64,000 nt of DNA, taken from contig NZ_JAKRRW010000001.1 in assembly GCF_026191635.1 (NCBI RefSeq), positions 186,001-250,000 on the forward strand, written 5' to 3'. Below, piece after piece: positions 20,465-27,987 of the stretch. Made by a program: the position numbers and the translations under genes. This stretch comes from Photobacterium obscurum (lineage in GTDB: Bacteria > Pseudomonadota > Gammaproteobacteria > Enterobacterales > Vibrionaceae). The stretch's first letter is position 1, and each line of letters opens with the position of its first letter. The notes under the pieces were generated by a model. The model was not told the origin of the DNA, did no database searches, and worked only from the letters and a program-made list of their open reading frames with translations.

Positions 20465-21598
20465 ATGGCGTATAGCACTTTTTGTCAAACCAACAACGAT
20501 CAGCTAAAAGAACCGATGTTCTTTGGCCAGCCTGTCAATGTTGCTCGTTATGACCAACAGAAATTTGAAATTTTTGAAAAGCTGATCGAAAAGCAGCTTT
20601 CTTTCTTCTGGCGTCCGGAAGAAGTAGATGTATCTGGTGACCGTATTGATTACAACAACCTACCAGATCACGAAAGACACATCTTCATCAGCAACCTGAA
20701 ATATCAAACGCTGCTGGACTCAATTCAGGGACGCAGTCCGAATGTCGCGCTACTGCCAATCGTGTCGATCCCTGAGCTGGAAACCTGGATCGAGACCTGG
20801 TCTTTCTCTGAAACAATCCACTCGCGTTCATATACTCACATTATCCGTAATATTGTGACCGATCCGGCGATCGTATTTGATGACATTGTAGACAATGAGC
20901 ACATCATCAAGCGCGCAGGCGATATCTCGAAGTTCTATGATGATCTGATTTCTGCCACCAACGACTACCACCGTCTTGGCGAAGGCACTCATACTATCAA
21001 CGGCGAAACCATTACGGTTAACCTGCGTGAAATCAAGAAGAAGCTTTACCTGTGCATGATGTCAGTGAATGCCCTAGAAGCAATTCGCTTCTATGTGAGC
21101 TTTGCCTGTTCATTTGCCTTTGCAGAACGTGAGCTGATGGAAGGCAATGCCAAAATCATCAAACTGATTGCACGTGACGAGGCCCTTCACCTAACAGGCA
21201 CTCAGCACATCCTGAACCTGCTGCGTACTGGCCAGGATGATCCTGAAATGGCAGAAATTGCCAAAGAGTGCGAACAAGAGTGCTTCGAGATTTTCAAAGA
21301 TGCCGCGGAGCAAGAAAAAGAGTGGGCTGAATACCTGTTCAAAGACGGTTCGATGATTGGCTTGAACAAAGACATTCTTTGTCAGTATGTTGAGTACATC
21401 ACCAACTTGCGTATGAAAGCTGTCGGCCTTGAGCAAGCATATCCGGGTGCCACTCAAAACCCGATTCCATGGATCAACTCATGGTTGTCTTCAGACAACG
21501 TACAGGTTGCACCACAGGAAGCGGAAATCAGTTCTTACCTGGTTGGTCAAATCGATAACGATGTTAGTGCCGACGATCTGGGCGACTTCGAACTATGA
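20465..21598 (+). CDS. nrdB: ribonucleoside-diphosphate reductase beta subunit (class Ia)
   Basis: The 377-residue radical-generating subunit holds the diiron-tyrosyl cofactor. Diiron ligands are visible in [18 protein letters not shown] (near residue 117, Glu/His and the nearby radical Tyr) and in the second EXXH of [13 protein letters not shown] (near residue 240). The C-terminal tail DDLGDFEL is the peptide that docks on NrdA. The start has GAGGATATA before the ATG. It overlaps yfaE by four bases (ATGA). Confidence 0.98.
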   Translation: MAYSTFCQTNNDQLKEPMFFGQPVNVARYDQQKFEIFEKLIEKQLSFFWRPEEVDVSGDRIDYNNLPDHERHIFISNLKYQTLLDSIQGRSPNVALLPIVSIPELETWIETWSFSETIHSRSYTHIIRNIVTDPAIVFDDIVDNEHIIKRAGDISKFYDDLISATNDYHRLGEGTHTINGETITVNLREIKKKLYLCMMSVNALEAIRFYVSFACSFAFAERELMEGNAKIIKLIARDEALHLTGTQHILNLLRTGQDDPEMAEIAKECEQECFEIFKDAAEQEKEWAEYLFKDGSMIGLNKDILCQYVEYITNLRMKAVGLEQAYPGATQNPIPWINSWLSSDNVQVAPQEAEISSYLVGQIDNDVSADDLGDFEL

Positions 21599-21894
21599 GT
21601 CGAGTCACCATTAAGGTTAATGGTGTTGAGGTTCACGGCAATAGCCGTGAGCCCCTACTCAACCAACTGGAACAAGCCGGATTTCAGCCAGAATACCAGT
21701 GCCGTAACGGAATGTGCGGGGCTTGCCGCTGCAAACTGAAAGCGGGTGCCATCGCCCAAAGTGACGCAATGGCTTTTGTTGCCCCTAACGAAGTATTAGC
21801 CTGCTGCTCGGTGCCTAAAACCCACGTCGAAGTTGAATTTGACTATCAATTGGCAAAAGCTCTGCGGCCAGAGAAAAAAGCCATCAATGGCTAA
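21595..21894 (+). CDS. yfaE: 2Fe-2S ferredoxin YfaE
   Basis: The 99-residue ferredoxin has the plant-type cluster motif [13 protein letters not shown] (near residues 36-48) and the fourth Cys in LACCSVP near residue 70. In E. coli YfaE supplies electrons to maintain the NrdB diiron-radical cofactor. Its start overlaps the nrdB stop, so it is translationally coupled. Its 3' end overlaps the convergent cinA fragment by 4 bases. Confidence 0.95.
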   Translation: MSRVTIKVNGVEVHGNSREPLLNQLEQAGFQPEYQCRNGMCGACRCKLKAGAIAQSDAMAFVAPNEVLACCSVPKTHVEVEFDYQLAKALRPEKKAING

Positions 21895-23216
21895 CCAACA
21901 CGAGTATCTGCTGGCAAAAAAGTTTCCCGCTCACAGTTCAATGACTCATACTGACCAATAACCACCTTTCCAGTAAGGTAGCGTCTTAGCATATCTAGCA
22001 TTACTGTCGCGACTATATTACGGTGAGCTCGATACTCATAGCGACGCTTGGTTTTAACCACCTGTGCCCAATCTCCTTCCGGCGTTGCCAGCGCAACCGC
22101 GACCCCTTCCTCATGATAGGATCCAGAAACTAATGCGTAATGAGAGCCCGTCTTTTCACGCGCCGCGGATGCTGTCGCCAGTGCGGCTGACAGTGAATCA
22201 CTAGCATCCATTTCCGACTCGGCTTCTGCTGGCAGCATCCAGCCCTGCAGCAAGGCACTGCGGCTGTCCGGATGATCCTGTAACCAGTTAGTCAACCAGC
22301 CACCGGTAAAGTACTCGGTAACTGTCAGGTTCTGCTCGGCAGTAACCAGAAGTTTGCCAACATATTGGGGCAACTCTTGATCAATGCTCACCACGTTTTC
22401 ACCAAGTAAATCAATCATCTTCTGCTGAAATGAGATCGCTTGCTTATCACTGCGTGGGGTAAAAAGCTTCACTTCAATAAATGGCAACGATGAACGATAC
22501 CCAACCTCATAACCTGCAGGTAAATTCAAGGGAGCCAATGTCTGGCCAATACCCGACTCCGATAAGCCAAAAGTGTAAAAACGATGACAGTCTAATGCAT
22601 GGATGGCATCAAACTTCGATTTCAGGCGAGGGAGAATTTCCTCCTCGGCCATTTTTTTGAATTCACGCGGGACGCCAGGTGTAAAGTAGAGCCATGCGCG
22701 ATTGAGCTTCATCGCAAAACCACAGGCAGTACCAATCGGGTTCTCCAGCAATTCCGCACCTTCCGGCAGCATGGCCTGTTTTAGGTTCGTTTGCGGCATT
22801 TCTCGACCGAGCTTCTGGTACTTAGCCAGCATTTGCTGTACCCAGTAATCGGATTGCTCCAGCCCTGAATCAGCAGCAATTGCCGCTGCCTGAGCGGTTA
22901 AATCATCCGTCGTTGGCCCGAGCCCGCCATTCACAATCACAATATCAGCTGTCAGGCTGCAATGCTCGATTTCGGCAGCTAATGCTTCAAGCTTATCGCC
23001 GACGGTGGTTCGGCGAGACAAAGGAAAACCATGCTGAAAAAACAAGCGAGCTAACCATGCCGCATTAGTATCGACGATTTCCTCGATTTCGCCAAAATCT
23101 ATCAAAAGGTTATCAGTTTTATCATTTCTATGAAGAGGCTTATGTACTGATAGCAACTGAACGATCAAGGGGAGATCATACCCATAGTCATCATCATTGT
23201 TACTGTTCATACGCAT
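21891..23216 (-). pseudogene. cinA: cinA 3' part, fused in frame to island sequence
   Basis: CinA proteins join a MoCF/molybdopterin-binding-like domain to an NMN-deamidase-like domain. From IVDTNAAWLARLFFQHGF (codon at 23078-23076) to the stop, 395 residues match the family, with GGLGPTTDDLTAQ and TPGVPREFKKM of the first domain and a divergent second domain. The normal first 17 codons are not here: they are at 40067-40017, on the other side of the island. The frame instead runs on into island DNA, with an ATG at 23216 (and further upstream to 23372) giving a foreign N-terminus (MRMNSNNDDDYGYDLPLIV...). Whether the hybrid is made or works is unknown; loss of the first beta strand (VVMISTGEEVLHGD) argues against function. 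Confidence 0.85.
23072..23093 (+). other. island left attachment junction (attL)
   Basis: cinA sequence continues to CGACGA (23072-23077); from 23078 the sequence is island, starting with TTTCCTCGATTTCGCC (23078-23093). This 16-mer is an inverted copy (12 of 16) of the right end arm at 39994-40009. Confidence 0.75.
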
Positions 23217-23295
23217 AATCTTCTTTATACAAAATAAAAAATACTTGTTGAGCGCGGAGCGCAAACTTAAAGCGCACTCAGAGGTAAAAGACGAT

Positions 23296-23340
23296 TGTGG
23301 AAAAGTCGAGGGGCAGCTTGCCTGTCCCGACTTTTCCACA
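23296..23340. repeat. strong inverted repeat near island left end
   Basis: TGTGGAAAAGTCG (23296-23308) is exactly complementary to CGACTTTTCCACA (23328-23340), with further pairing inside the loop (CAG/CTG). It lies inside the extended fused cinA frame, about 220 bases from the island end. Function unknown: hairpin terminator, recombination accessory site or dispersed palindrome. Confidence 0.6.
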
Positions 23341-23372
23341 TGAGGACTCCGTAAGAATAGACCATTATGCAT

Positions 23373-23660
23373 TAGTTTAAATATCCTTGCTTTTCTCTAA
23401 GTACATTTGGTTACCACTTGTATATTTTTAATCGGATCTTTGATAAATGTCAGGTGGTACGAACCAAACCTAATAGCCAATCAAACAAGATAAAAAGACT
23501 GCTCTAATAGCCTTTCAGTTAAATGCCGGCACAGAAAGGGCTCCAATGGCGGTGCACGTTGAAGGCAAGGAAACCTTCTGCGTGAGCTAATAATGCTAGC
23601 AATCAACAGGTTGCAATGATAACGTTGTGTTATTGAAAATCCTTCATAAAACTTCAGTAG
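23373..23660. other. non-coding island segment
   Basis: No gene recognised. A loose inverted repeat, TTTGGTTACCAC near 23406 with GTGGTACGAACCAAA near 23455, is the only structure I see before the 8-bp array. Confidence 0.4.
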
Positions 23661-23764
23661 TCCCTTAGTCCCTTAGTCCCTTAGTCTCTTAGTCCCTTAG
23701 TCTCTTAGTCTCTTAGTCTCTTAGTCTCTTAGTCTCTTAGTCTCTTAGTCTCTTAGTCTCTTAG
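23661..23764 (+). repeat. 13-copy tandem array of an 8-bp unit (TCYCTTAG)
   Basis: Thirteen uninterrupted 8-bp units: TCCCTTAG three times, then TCTCTTAG, TCCCTTAG, then TCTCTTAG repeated to 23764; a degenerate TTCATTAG follows. Each frame contains stops on both strands, so it is not coding. It ends about 100 bases before the start of the next gene. Confidence 0.95.
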
Positions 23765-23867
23765 TTCATTAGCCATTGGTCTTTTGTTCATGAGTACCTT
23801 CGTGCTTAGTTTTCCGTACATCATGCAAACGACTGTTTGCTTCATCTTAATTAACAAGGGAAATGAC

Positions 23868-24185
23868 ATGCAGATACATAACGCACGACAGATTTTTGAA
23901 AGCAAAACACAGGAGCATGACGTTTGGATCGGAGGCGGAATGTTTTCCTTAAAAACGGCGGAAGGCAATTTTTCTTCTGAAGCCAATGTGCTAGTTGTTC
24001 GAACAACTGATGAGAGCGACCTTGCCTCGCACTGGGCCATTTTTGAGGGCAATAGAGTGCTTATTTCAGAAAAGTTATATCACATGCTTTCAGAAATATT
24101 CTGTGCGAGACAGCGTGAAATTAAGCTGACAGACGCTGTCTTTATGTCTGTCGAAGGCTTCGAACTTGACCTTACAGTCGGTTAA
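23868..24185 (+). CDS. hypothetical island protein, paralogue of the gene at 27988
   Basis: Family not recognised. The open frame begins at 23784, but an AAGGG 8 bases before the ATG at 23868 and alignment with the paralogue favour that start (105 residues). Shared features of the pair are a start like MQ..(N/S)AR, then FE.KTQE, VW(I/V)G.GMF.L(R/K)T, EGNF(S/T)SE and a C-terminal (S/A)VEG. There is no signal peptide or membrane segment; it looks like a small soluble beta-rich protein. It is followed 74 bases later by the 170-aa gene, probably in one transcript, and a GCCTGG/CCAGGC hairpin lies in the gap. Confidence 0.65.
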   Translation: MQIHNARQIFESKTQEHDVWIGGGMFSLKTAEGNFSSEANVLVVRTTDESDLASHWAIFEGNRVLISEKLYHMLSEIFCARQREIKLTDAVFMSVEGFELDLTVG

Positions 24186-24259
24186 TCATTCTACACATGC
24201 CTGGGCTTATTAATGTCCAGGCAGGGTTATAAATTCAATAATATTATGGAGAATGCTTA

Positions 24260-24772
24260 ATGAACAATAAAGAAATGGAAGCACGCATCGTAGCTGCGTA
24301 TGAGCGCCATAAAACTGTCAACATTGGAGCTCGTCCGGGTGTAAAAAACCGCCTTGGCGTGCAGTGTAATGAGTTAACGCCGCTATTGGCTCCTCTTACT
24401 AGTAATAATGGCGAACAGTTAACCCCAGACACACTTGCAAGATATTCAATAGTGCTTATGCGCTACATGAATACGCTGGATACTAATGGCCGCCGTGTCG
24501 ACTTAAATAAAAAAAATATTGACTGGTATATTGATGGACTTATTTCCGAAGGAAAGAAGGGCCTCATAGCAAAAAGCTTTCTGCGTCATCAAATTTTTAC
24601 TTTCAGAGCTCTGCTAAAGCATCTCGGTCGAGAAGAAGAAGCTCGAAGCCTGCGTCGGTTGGAGACAGCTCTGCAAATGATGACAGCCGCTAGGAAGAAA
24701 GAGATTCTAGCTCGTCGCAAAGAAAGAGAGCGAGAAGGTAGTTTTAAGAAGGGGCGTCGGAGCGTTACCTAA
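24260..24772 (+). CDS. hypothetical helical protein with a core-binding-like segment
   Basis: The 170-residue, highly basic product has GGAG about 8 bases before its ATG. I do not recognise it with certainty. Residues about 55-130 (from LARYSIVLMRYMNTLDTNG to FTFRALLKHLGREEEARSL) have the helix pattern of the SAM-like core-binding domain found at the N-terminus of tyrosine recombinases, but no catalytic domain follows; the end is a Lys/Arg-rich helix. It may therefore be a DNA-binding accessory protein of the island (inference). A good terminator follows. Confidence 0.6.
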   Translation: MNNKEMEARIVAAYERHKTVNIGARPGVKNRLGVQCNELTPLLAPLTSNNGEQLTPDTLARYSIVLMRYMNTLDTNGRRVDLNKKNIDWYIDGLISEGKKGLIAKSFLRHQIFTFRALLKHLGREEEARSLRRLETALQMMTAARKKEILARRKEREREGSFKKGRRSVT

Positions 24773-24844
24773 TAACGCGAGCGTCCCAAATGAGTAACAC
24801 CGTCGCCACTCGAACACAGAGCAAAGACTGCTTTTAGAGTATGA

Positions 24845-24869
24845 AAGGTCGCCAGTGGCGGCCTTTTTT
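24845..24869 (+). terminator. terminator after the 170-aa island gene
   Basis: AAGGTCGCC pairs with GGCGGCCTT (24845-24853, 24857-24865, one G-U pair) and runs into T6. It ends the 23868-24772 transcript. Confidence 0.88.
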
Positions 24870-25322
24870 GAACCATTTGTTATCTAACTTGCAAGTGGTT
24901 TTTTTCTAAATAAGTGGACTTAGAAGCAATTAAAATTATTGACAAAAAGGCACAAAAAAAAGCGTAAATTCAATTTTTTGTGTAGGTTCAAAATCATCGG
25001 TTGTTCCCTGTACCCTCCTTGATAAAAAATGATTTAGATCAATGTTTGTTTTTCAGAATTCTCGCCTAATACACAACATCGAATTGAATGCTTTTTGAGC
25101 TCAGTTACGATATGTGCCTCTATCAGAAAGGAAAAATACACTATGTTGTGGTTTGATTTTTTGATGGCAACAAAAAACCCGCAAGAGCGGGTTTGGTGTT
25201 AGCTCTGCATATAAGCAGCGCATATCCAATAGATTGGCGTCGATGGATGTGTGCATTGTATGTAGAGCAGGTTTTTTCGCAACCTTTTTATTTCCCAGAG
25301 TTGACGTCAGTCGACAGATAAG
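24870..25322. other. island intergenic segment with a terminator-like hairpin
   Basis: AT-rich DNA without a convincing gene. AACCCGC/GCGGGTT (25176-25182, 25187-25193) forms a hairpin with T6 on the minus strand, although no minus-strand gene reads into it. A 19-codon frame at 25143-25202 overlaps the hairpin and is not accepted as a gene. Confidence 0.45.
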
Positions 25323-25514
25323 GTGGTTCTATTGATTAGCTCTACATCAAATACACTAGGCTTCATCGCAGATGTGATTACCATTGTGACTTTTATTGGC
25401 TCTATCTCCTATGGTGGCTGGAAACTGCACCAATGGGTCAAGCGACATATGAAGCTCGATATGACATTTACGGTAAAATTAAGCGCTGGTTCTGACAAGG
25501 ACACCAAGCAGTAG
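25323..25514 (+). CDS. small predicted membrane protein
   Basis: A 63-codon frame starts at GTG 25323; a TTG at 25332, 8 bases after AAGG, may be the real start (60 residues). It has one membrane segment (FIADVITIVTFIGSISYGGW) followed by a basic stretch (KLHQWVKRHMKLD), so the C-terminus probably stays in the cytoplasm. No family recognised. A hairpin AAAGGGGGA/TCCCCCTTT (25536-25559) follows 20 bases after the stop. Confidence 0.5.
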   Translation: MVLLISSTSNTLGFIADVITIVTFIGSISYGGWKLHQWVKRHMKLDMTFTVKLSAGSDKDTKQ

Positions 25515-25535
25515 CGTATTGAAGGCAAGGAGTTG

Positions 25536-25559
25536 AAAGGGGGACGGCAATCCCCCTTT
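25536..25559 (+). terminator. hairpin after the small membrane protein gene
   Basis: Perfect 9-bp stem AAAGGGGGA/TCCCCCTTT with a CGGCAA loop; the T-run is short, so it is a probable terminator. Confidence 0.6.
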
Positions 25560-25677
25560 AGAGTCACACACTAGTGTGCTGCAATCTCCAGTGACAGTTT
25601 ATTGTAGCGCAAAGCGCAACCACTGTCATAAGCTGTCATAAGATAAGCTTTAAACTTTGAAGCGGCCAGGAGATTAT

Positions 25678-25899
25678 ATGAGCGTTGAATTTGACTTGTT
25701 GTTGCCCGAACTTGAAGACTTCGAGCTTGAGAATGTCCCTTTTAAAGTAGTTGACCCGTCTATGCTCCCTGCACACACCTTTAAAGCGTTTGATGCATAC
25801 ATGCGCGGCTCTACAGTGCCGCATCCCGTTTATGTCTATAGTCACGATTACTCGCGTTTTTGCATGCTAGTGCGCCGTGGCGACATAAACATAAACTAG
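25678..25899 (+). CDS. hypothetical acidic protein, 73 aa
   Basis: The ATG at 25678 lies 6 bases after GGAG. The product starts MSVEFDLLLPELEDFELENV, is acidic and has no membrane segment. Family not recognised. It stands alone before the repeat-rich region. Confidence 0.5.
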   Translation: MSVEFDLLLPELEDFELENVPFKVVDPSMLPAHTFKAFDAYMRGSTVPHPVYVYSHDYSRFCMLVRRGDININ

Positions 25900-25987
25900 C
25901 TCATTGCGTGCAACCGCGTTGTTGCTAGAGTTGCTGTCGATATAAAAACCCAAATAAAAATCAAATCTTTACCGTTCCATTGTCTAT

Positions 25988-26009
25988 CGTTGTCCATCGG
26001 TGGACAACG
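25988..26009. promoter_or_regulatory. palindrome copy 1 (TTGTCCATCGGTGGACAA)
   Basis: A 22-bp near-perfect palindrome with core TTGTCCATCGGTGGACAA (25990-26007). The same 18-mer occurs in inverse orientation at 26849-26866, 25 bases before the start of a minus-strand gene. It looks like the operator of an island-encoded regulator. Confidence 0.65.
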
Positions 26010-26010
26010 G

Positions 26011-26056
26011 TACATGCATTAGCATGTAAAATGCCTCCTACATGCTAGTGCATGTA
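26011..26056. promoter_or_regulatory. two adjacent palindromes TACATGC-N4-GCATGTA
   Basis: TACATGCATTAGCATGTA (26011-26028) and TACATGCTAGTGCATGTA (26039-26056) have identical 7-bp arms and centres 28 bases apart. They are probably binding sites for a dimeric protein. Confidence 0.65.
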
Positions 26057-26104
26057 ACCTCGCAGCATGAAAATGACTAATAACCTATGCACTTTCACTG
26101 TGAT

Positions 26105-26209
26105 AAGTGTTGCGATTGCCAAAACTTTCGATGTAAAAAGTGTTGAGATTGCCAAAACTTTCGATGTAAAAAGTGTTGAGATTGCCAAAACTTTCGATGT
26201 AAAAAGTGT
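26105..26209 (+). repeat. three tandem 33-bp iteron-like repeats
   Basis: Units beginning AAGTGTTG at 26105, 26138 and 26171 are almost identical over 33 bases (core ATTGCCAAAACTTTCGATGT); a partial fourth begins at 26204. There are no spacers. Such direct repeats are typical of plasmid iterons or partition sites. Confidence 0.9.
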
Positions 26210-26380
26210 GGAAACTGAAAATTAGCTCTTACATTTCAATCTATTAGCCACGTGGATTTGCTAGCAAGGAAAGTTAGACATAGCAAAAAACGCCGAACAG
26301 TAATGCCGCTATTACTTTGAAAGCAAGGATGCTTTCAGCACTTAGCATGTAAACATAGTAAAATCCCCGACTCTTAATCC

Positions 26381-26460
26381 CGACATAACACTAGACTAAG
26401 AGCCGTTTTTCGACATAACAGTGGACTAAGAGGCGATTTTTGACATAACACTAGACTAAG
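26381..26460 (+). repeat. three tandem 30-bp repeats
   Basis: CGACATAACA-type units begin at 26381, 26411 and 26441, exactly 30 bases apart; each contains GACTAAGA. The last copy runs into the 3' end of the minus-strand gene. The 9-mer GACTAAGAG in two copies is the reverse complement of CTCTTAGTC, which recurs throughout the 8-bp array at 23661-23764. Confidence 0.9.
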
Positions 26461-26824
26461 AATGTTGTGGTGCAAGCGCCTGGCGGGCCCTGTTCAACTC
26501 GTATTGGGCATCTAATCTGATTGCGTTGAGCTCAATAAAGGATTGGGCCCTGGCCTCAATTTCATGGTTCAGTTCACACAGCCTGTGCGTCACCAATTCT
26601 TCACCATCCTCGTCATCAATGGGCAACGACAGATTCATCGCTGAAGAAGTCAGTTCTGCCAGGTCAGATTTCAGCTCTGTCAGCTCTTCTACTGCAAACT
26701 GATTAACCAGGTTAGCCGCGGACTGCAGCGCCTGCCAGCTCTCAATCGACGGCTCTTCTTGCACGTTATAGATAGCGTTCAACAGCTTTTGCTGATTACA
26801 TAATGTTGGTGAGAGCTCTGGCAT
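26456..26824 (-). CDS. hypothetical helical protein, 122 aa
   Basis: The frame is open from a TTG at 26866, but the ATG at 26824 lies 7 bases after AAGGA and is chosen. The product is acidic and almost entirely helical, with possible coiled-coil segments (EELTELKSDLAELTSSAMNL and NHEIEARAQSFIELNAIRLD). Family not recognised. It is the last gene of a three-gene leftward run. The 22-bp palindrome at 26847-26868 lies directly upstream, so it may also be expressed and repressed separately. Its stop lies within the third 30-bp repeat. Confidence 0.55.
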   Translation of the reverse strand: MPELSPTLCNQQKLLNAIYNVQEEPSIESWQALQSAANLVNQFAVEELTELKSDLAELTSSAMNLSLPIDDEDGEELVTHRLCELNHEIEARAQSFIELNAIRLDAQYELNRARQALAPQHS

Positions 26825-26846
26825 ACAATCGTCCTTCATTGTTCGC

Positions 26847-26868
26847 CATTGTCCACCGATGGACAATG
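26847..26868. promoter_or_regulatory. palindrome copy 2 (TTGTCCATCGGTGGACAA on minus strand)
   Basis: CATTGTCCACCGATGGACAATG contains the inverse of the 18-mer seen at 25990-26007. It lies 23 bases before the ATG of the 122-aa gene, a typical operator position. Confidence 0.65.
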
Positions 26869-26960
26869 CGATACATACTTAGTTTTTAGTGTGTTGCAAA
26901 TTTAGCGCTCAATGTTTTTCAAACTTTGCTTTTAGTGCTCTGAGCATTTAGTTTTTAGTG

Positions 26961-27476
26961 CTAGTTGTGCGGTATTACTCGATAATCCGGATTCAGCAGA
27001 TGCTCAACGCATGCTGCGAATACCTCTGAATTTCCGCTTGTTGCTGCATCAATCGGTTTGCCGGCATAGCGCTCTGTCTGCTCTGCTGCTTGCTTACCAA
27101 GCTCAACCATTTCTTCGATTGATATTCCTCTGAGCATTGCTGCGTTTGGTATCGCTCGCTTGAGCGTGATTGATTGCACGGTGAATAGCCAGAAACAGAT
27201 ATCCCAGTTACTGCGAGCCTCTAGCAGCCGAGGTAAGTAGTCTTGAAGGGCCGAGTAAACATGGCCATCCGAATCAAACTGGAAGGCAGGGAATTGCAGC
27301 TTCCCATGGAGCATGACTGAGATAATTTTGTTGAGCTCAACTGCATTATCTAGCTCTTCTCGTGAGAGCTGGAGCACATCAGCGCCTTTGAATTCGTGCT
27401 CTGCGATGAATTTGCTTTTCTTTTTCTGAAGCTTACGCCTCAAAGCATTCAAATGATTCATATGCGTCACCTTCAT
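26961..27476 (-). CDS. DUF2384 (Xre/MbcA/ParS antitoxin-like) protein, tentative
   Basis: The 171-residue product contains LQFPAFQFDSDGHV followed by NWDICFWLFTVQSITLKRAI and GISIEEMVELGKQA. This resembles the toxin-binding domain of Xre/MbcA/ParS antitoxins (FPAFQFD...G, then FWL.TP, then the PxELL helix). The N-terminal 45 residues are basic and helical. No RES- or GNAT-type toxin is adjacent, so a plain regulatory role is possible. It starts 16 bases after the UmuD-like gene and belongs to the same leftward operon. The assignment is tentative. Confidence 0.5.
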   Translation of the reverse strand: MKVTHMNHLNALRRKLQKKKSKFIAEHEFKGADVLQLSREELDNAVELNKIISVMLHGKLQFPAFQFDSDGHVYSALQDYLPRLLEARSNWDICFWLFTVQSITLKRAIPNAAMLRGISIEEMVELGKQAAEQTERYAGKPIDAATSGNSEVFAACVEHLLNPDYRVIPHN

Positions 27477-27491
27477 CAGCCCGTCCCTTTA

Positions 27492-27842
27492 TTATTCTAC
27501 TAGCAGGTCTTTGATAAAACAGCGTGCGACCCCAACTAACGTCATGTCTTCTGTGACGCGTCCCTGTTTTTCATCAGTAACGGCAAACCATTTATCATGG
27601 CGCCAATAGAGTTGAACTGGGAAGGTGTCACCGTGATGCTCAACAAGAGCTAAGCACTCGTTATGCGGCCTTCGGTCAACTTCAAAGGCGGCAATGTCAC
27701 CCCTTCTCAGGTTCATTCGTACAAAGTCGTAATCGAACATCCAGATAAGTGTTGCTGACGGCTTGCGAATGATGTGCTCATGTAGGCTGTCGCCAATGTA
27801 TTTTTCTTCATGGCCAGCTGCAGGGCTTGGGAAAGCTGCCAT
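27492..27842 (-). CDS. UmuD'-like protein lacking the catalytic dyad
   Basis: The ATG at 27842 is 8 bases after GGAG (116 residues). The start MAAFPSPAAGHEEKYI, then IIRKPSAT and RRGDIAAFEVDRR follow the S24/UmuD fold: UmuD has GFPSPAADYVEQ, HPSAT and SDGDLLIVD at the same spacing. Two differences stand out. The protein begins at the point where UmuD is cleaved to UmuD', and the catalytic positions are changed: the GDSM serine aligns with Phe (FDYDFV, near residue 40) and the FTVK lysine aligns with Gln (FPVQLY). It should therefore be unable to cleave itself. A LexA-like box lies 47 bases upstream. No umuC-type polymerase gene is nearby. Confidence 0.65.
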   Translation of the reverse strand: MAAFPSPAAGHEEKYIGDSLHEHIIRKPSATLIWMFDYDFVRMNLRRGDIAAFEVDRRPHNECLALVEHHGDTFPVQLYWRHDKWFAVTDEKQGRVTEDMTLVGVARCFIKDLLVE

Positions 27843-27888
27843 CAAATTAACTCCGGTAAGAATTTTACTCTATCAGTTGCGCATTTGT

Positions 27889-27904
27889 ATGTATGGATAT
27901 ACAG
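27889..27904 (-). promoter_or_regulatory. LexA (SOS) box in divergent promoter region
   Basis: On the minus strand CTGTATATCCATACAT matches the gammaproteobacterial SOS box (CTGT-N8-ACAG) except for the last base, and is preceded by TA as in strong boxes. It lies between the UmuD-like gene (minus) and the 27988 gene (plus) and could control both. Confidence 0.6.
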
Positions 27905-27987
27905 TATTTTAAAGGTTATCTTGCATCACAGGATTTATCAAGCAGTTGATATCTCCTGAGCATTCACAAGAAGGGAGAGATGAAATT

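Noticed and set aside
21891..23372. cinA as an intact gene with an unusual long N-terminus
   Set aside because: The true N-terminus is found at 40067-40017 and joins exactly; the upstream residues have no CinA similarity.
23661..23772. 8-bp array as a phase-variation tract inside a coding sequence
   Set aside because: Every reading frame on both strands meets a stop within the repeat period, and the next good start codon lies about 100 bases beyond it.
25143..25202. 19-codon peptide MLWFDFLMATKNPQERVWC
   Set aside because: Its C-terminal half is simply the translation of a terminator-like hairpin, and ribosome-site spacing is long.
26105..26460. Possible CRISPR array (33-bp and 30-bp repeats)
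   Set aside because: The repeats are directly tandem without spacers, few in number, and no cas gene is present.
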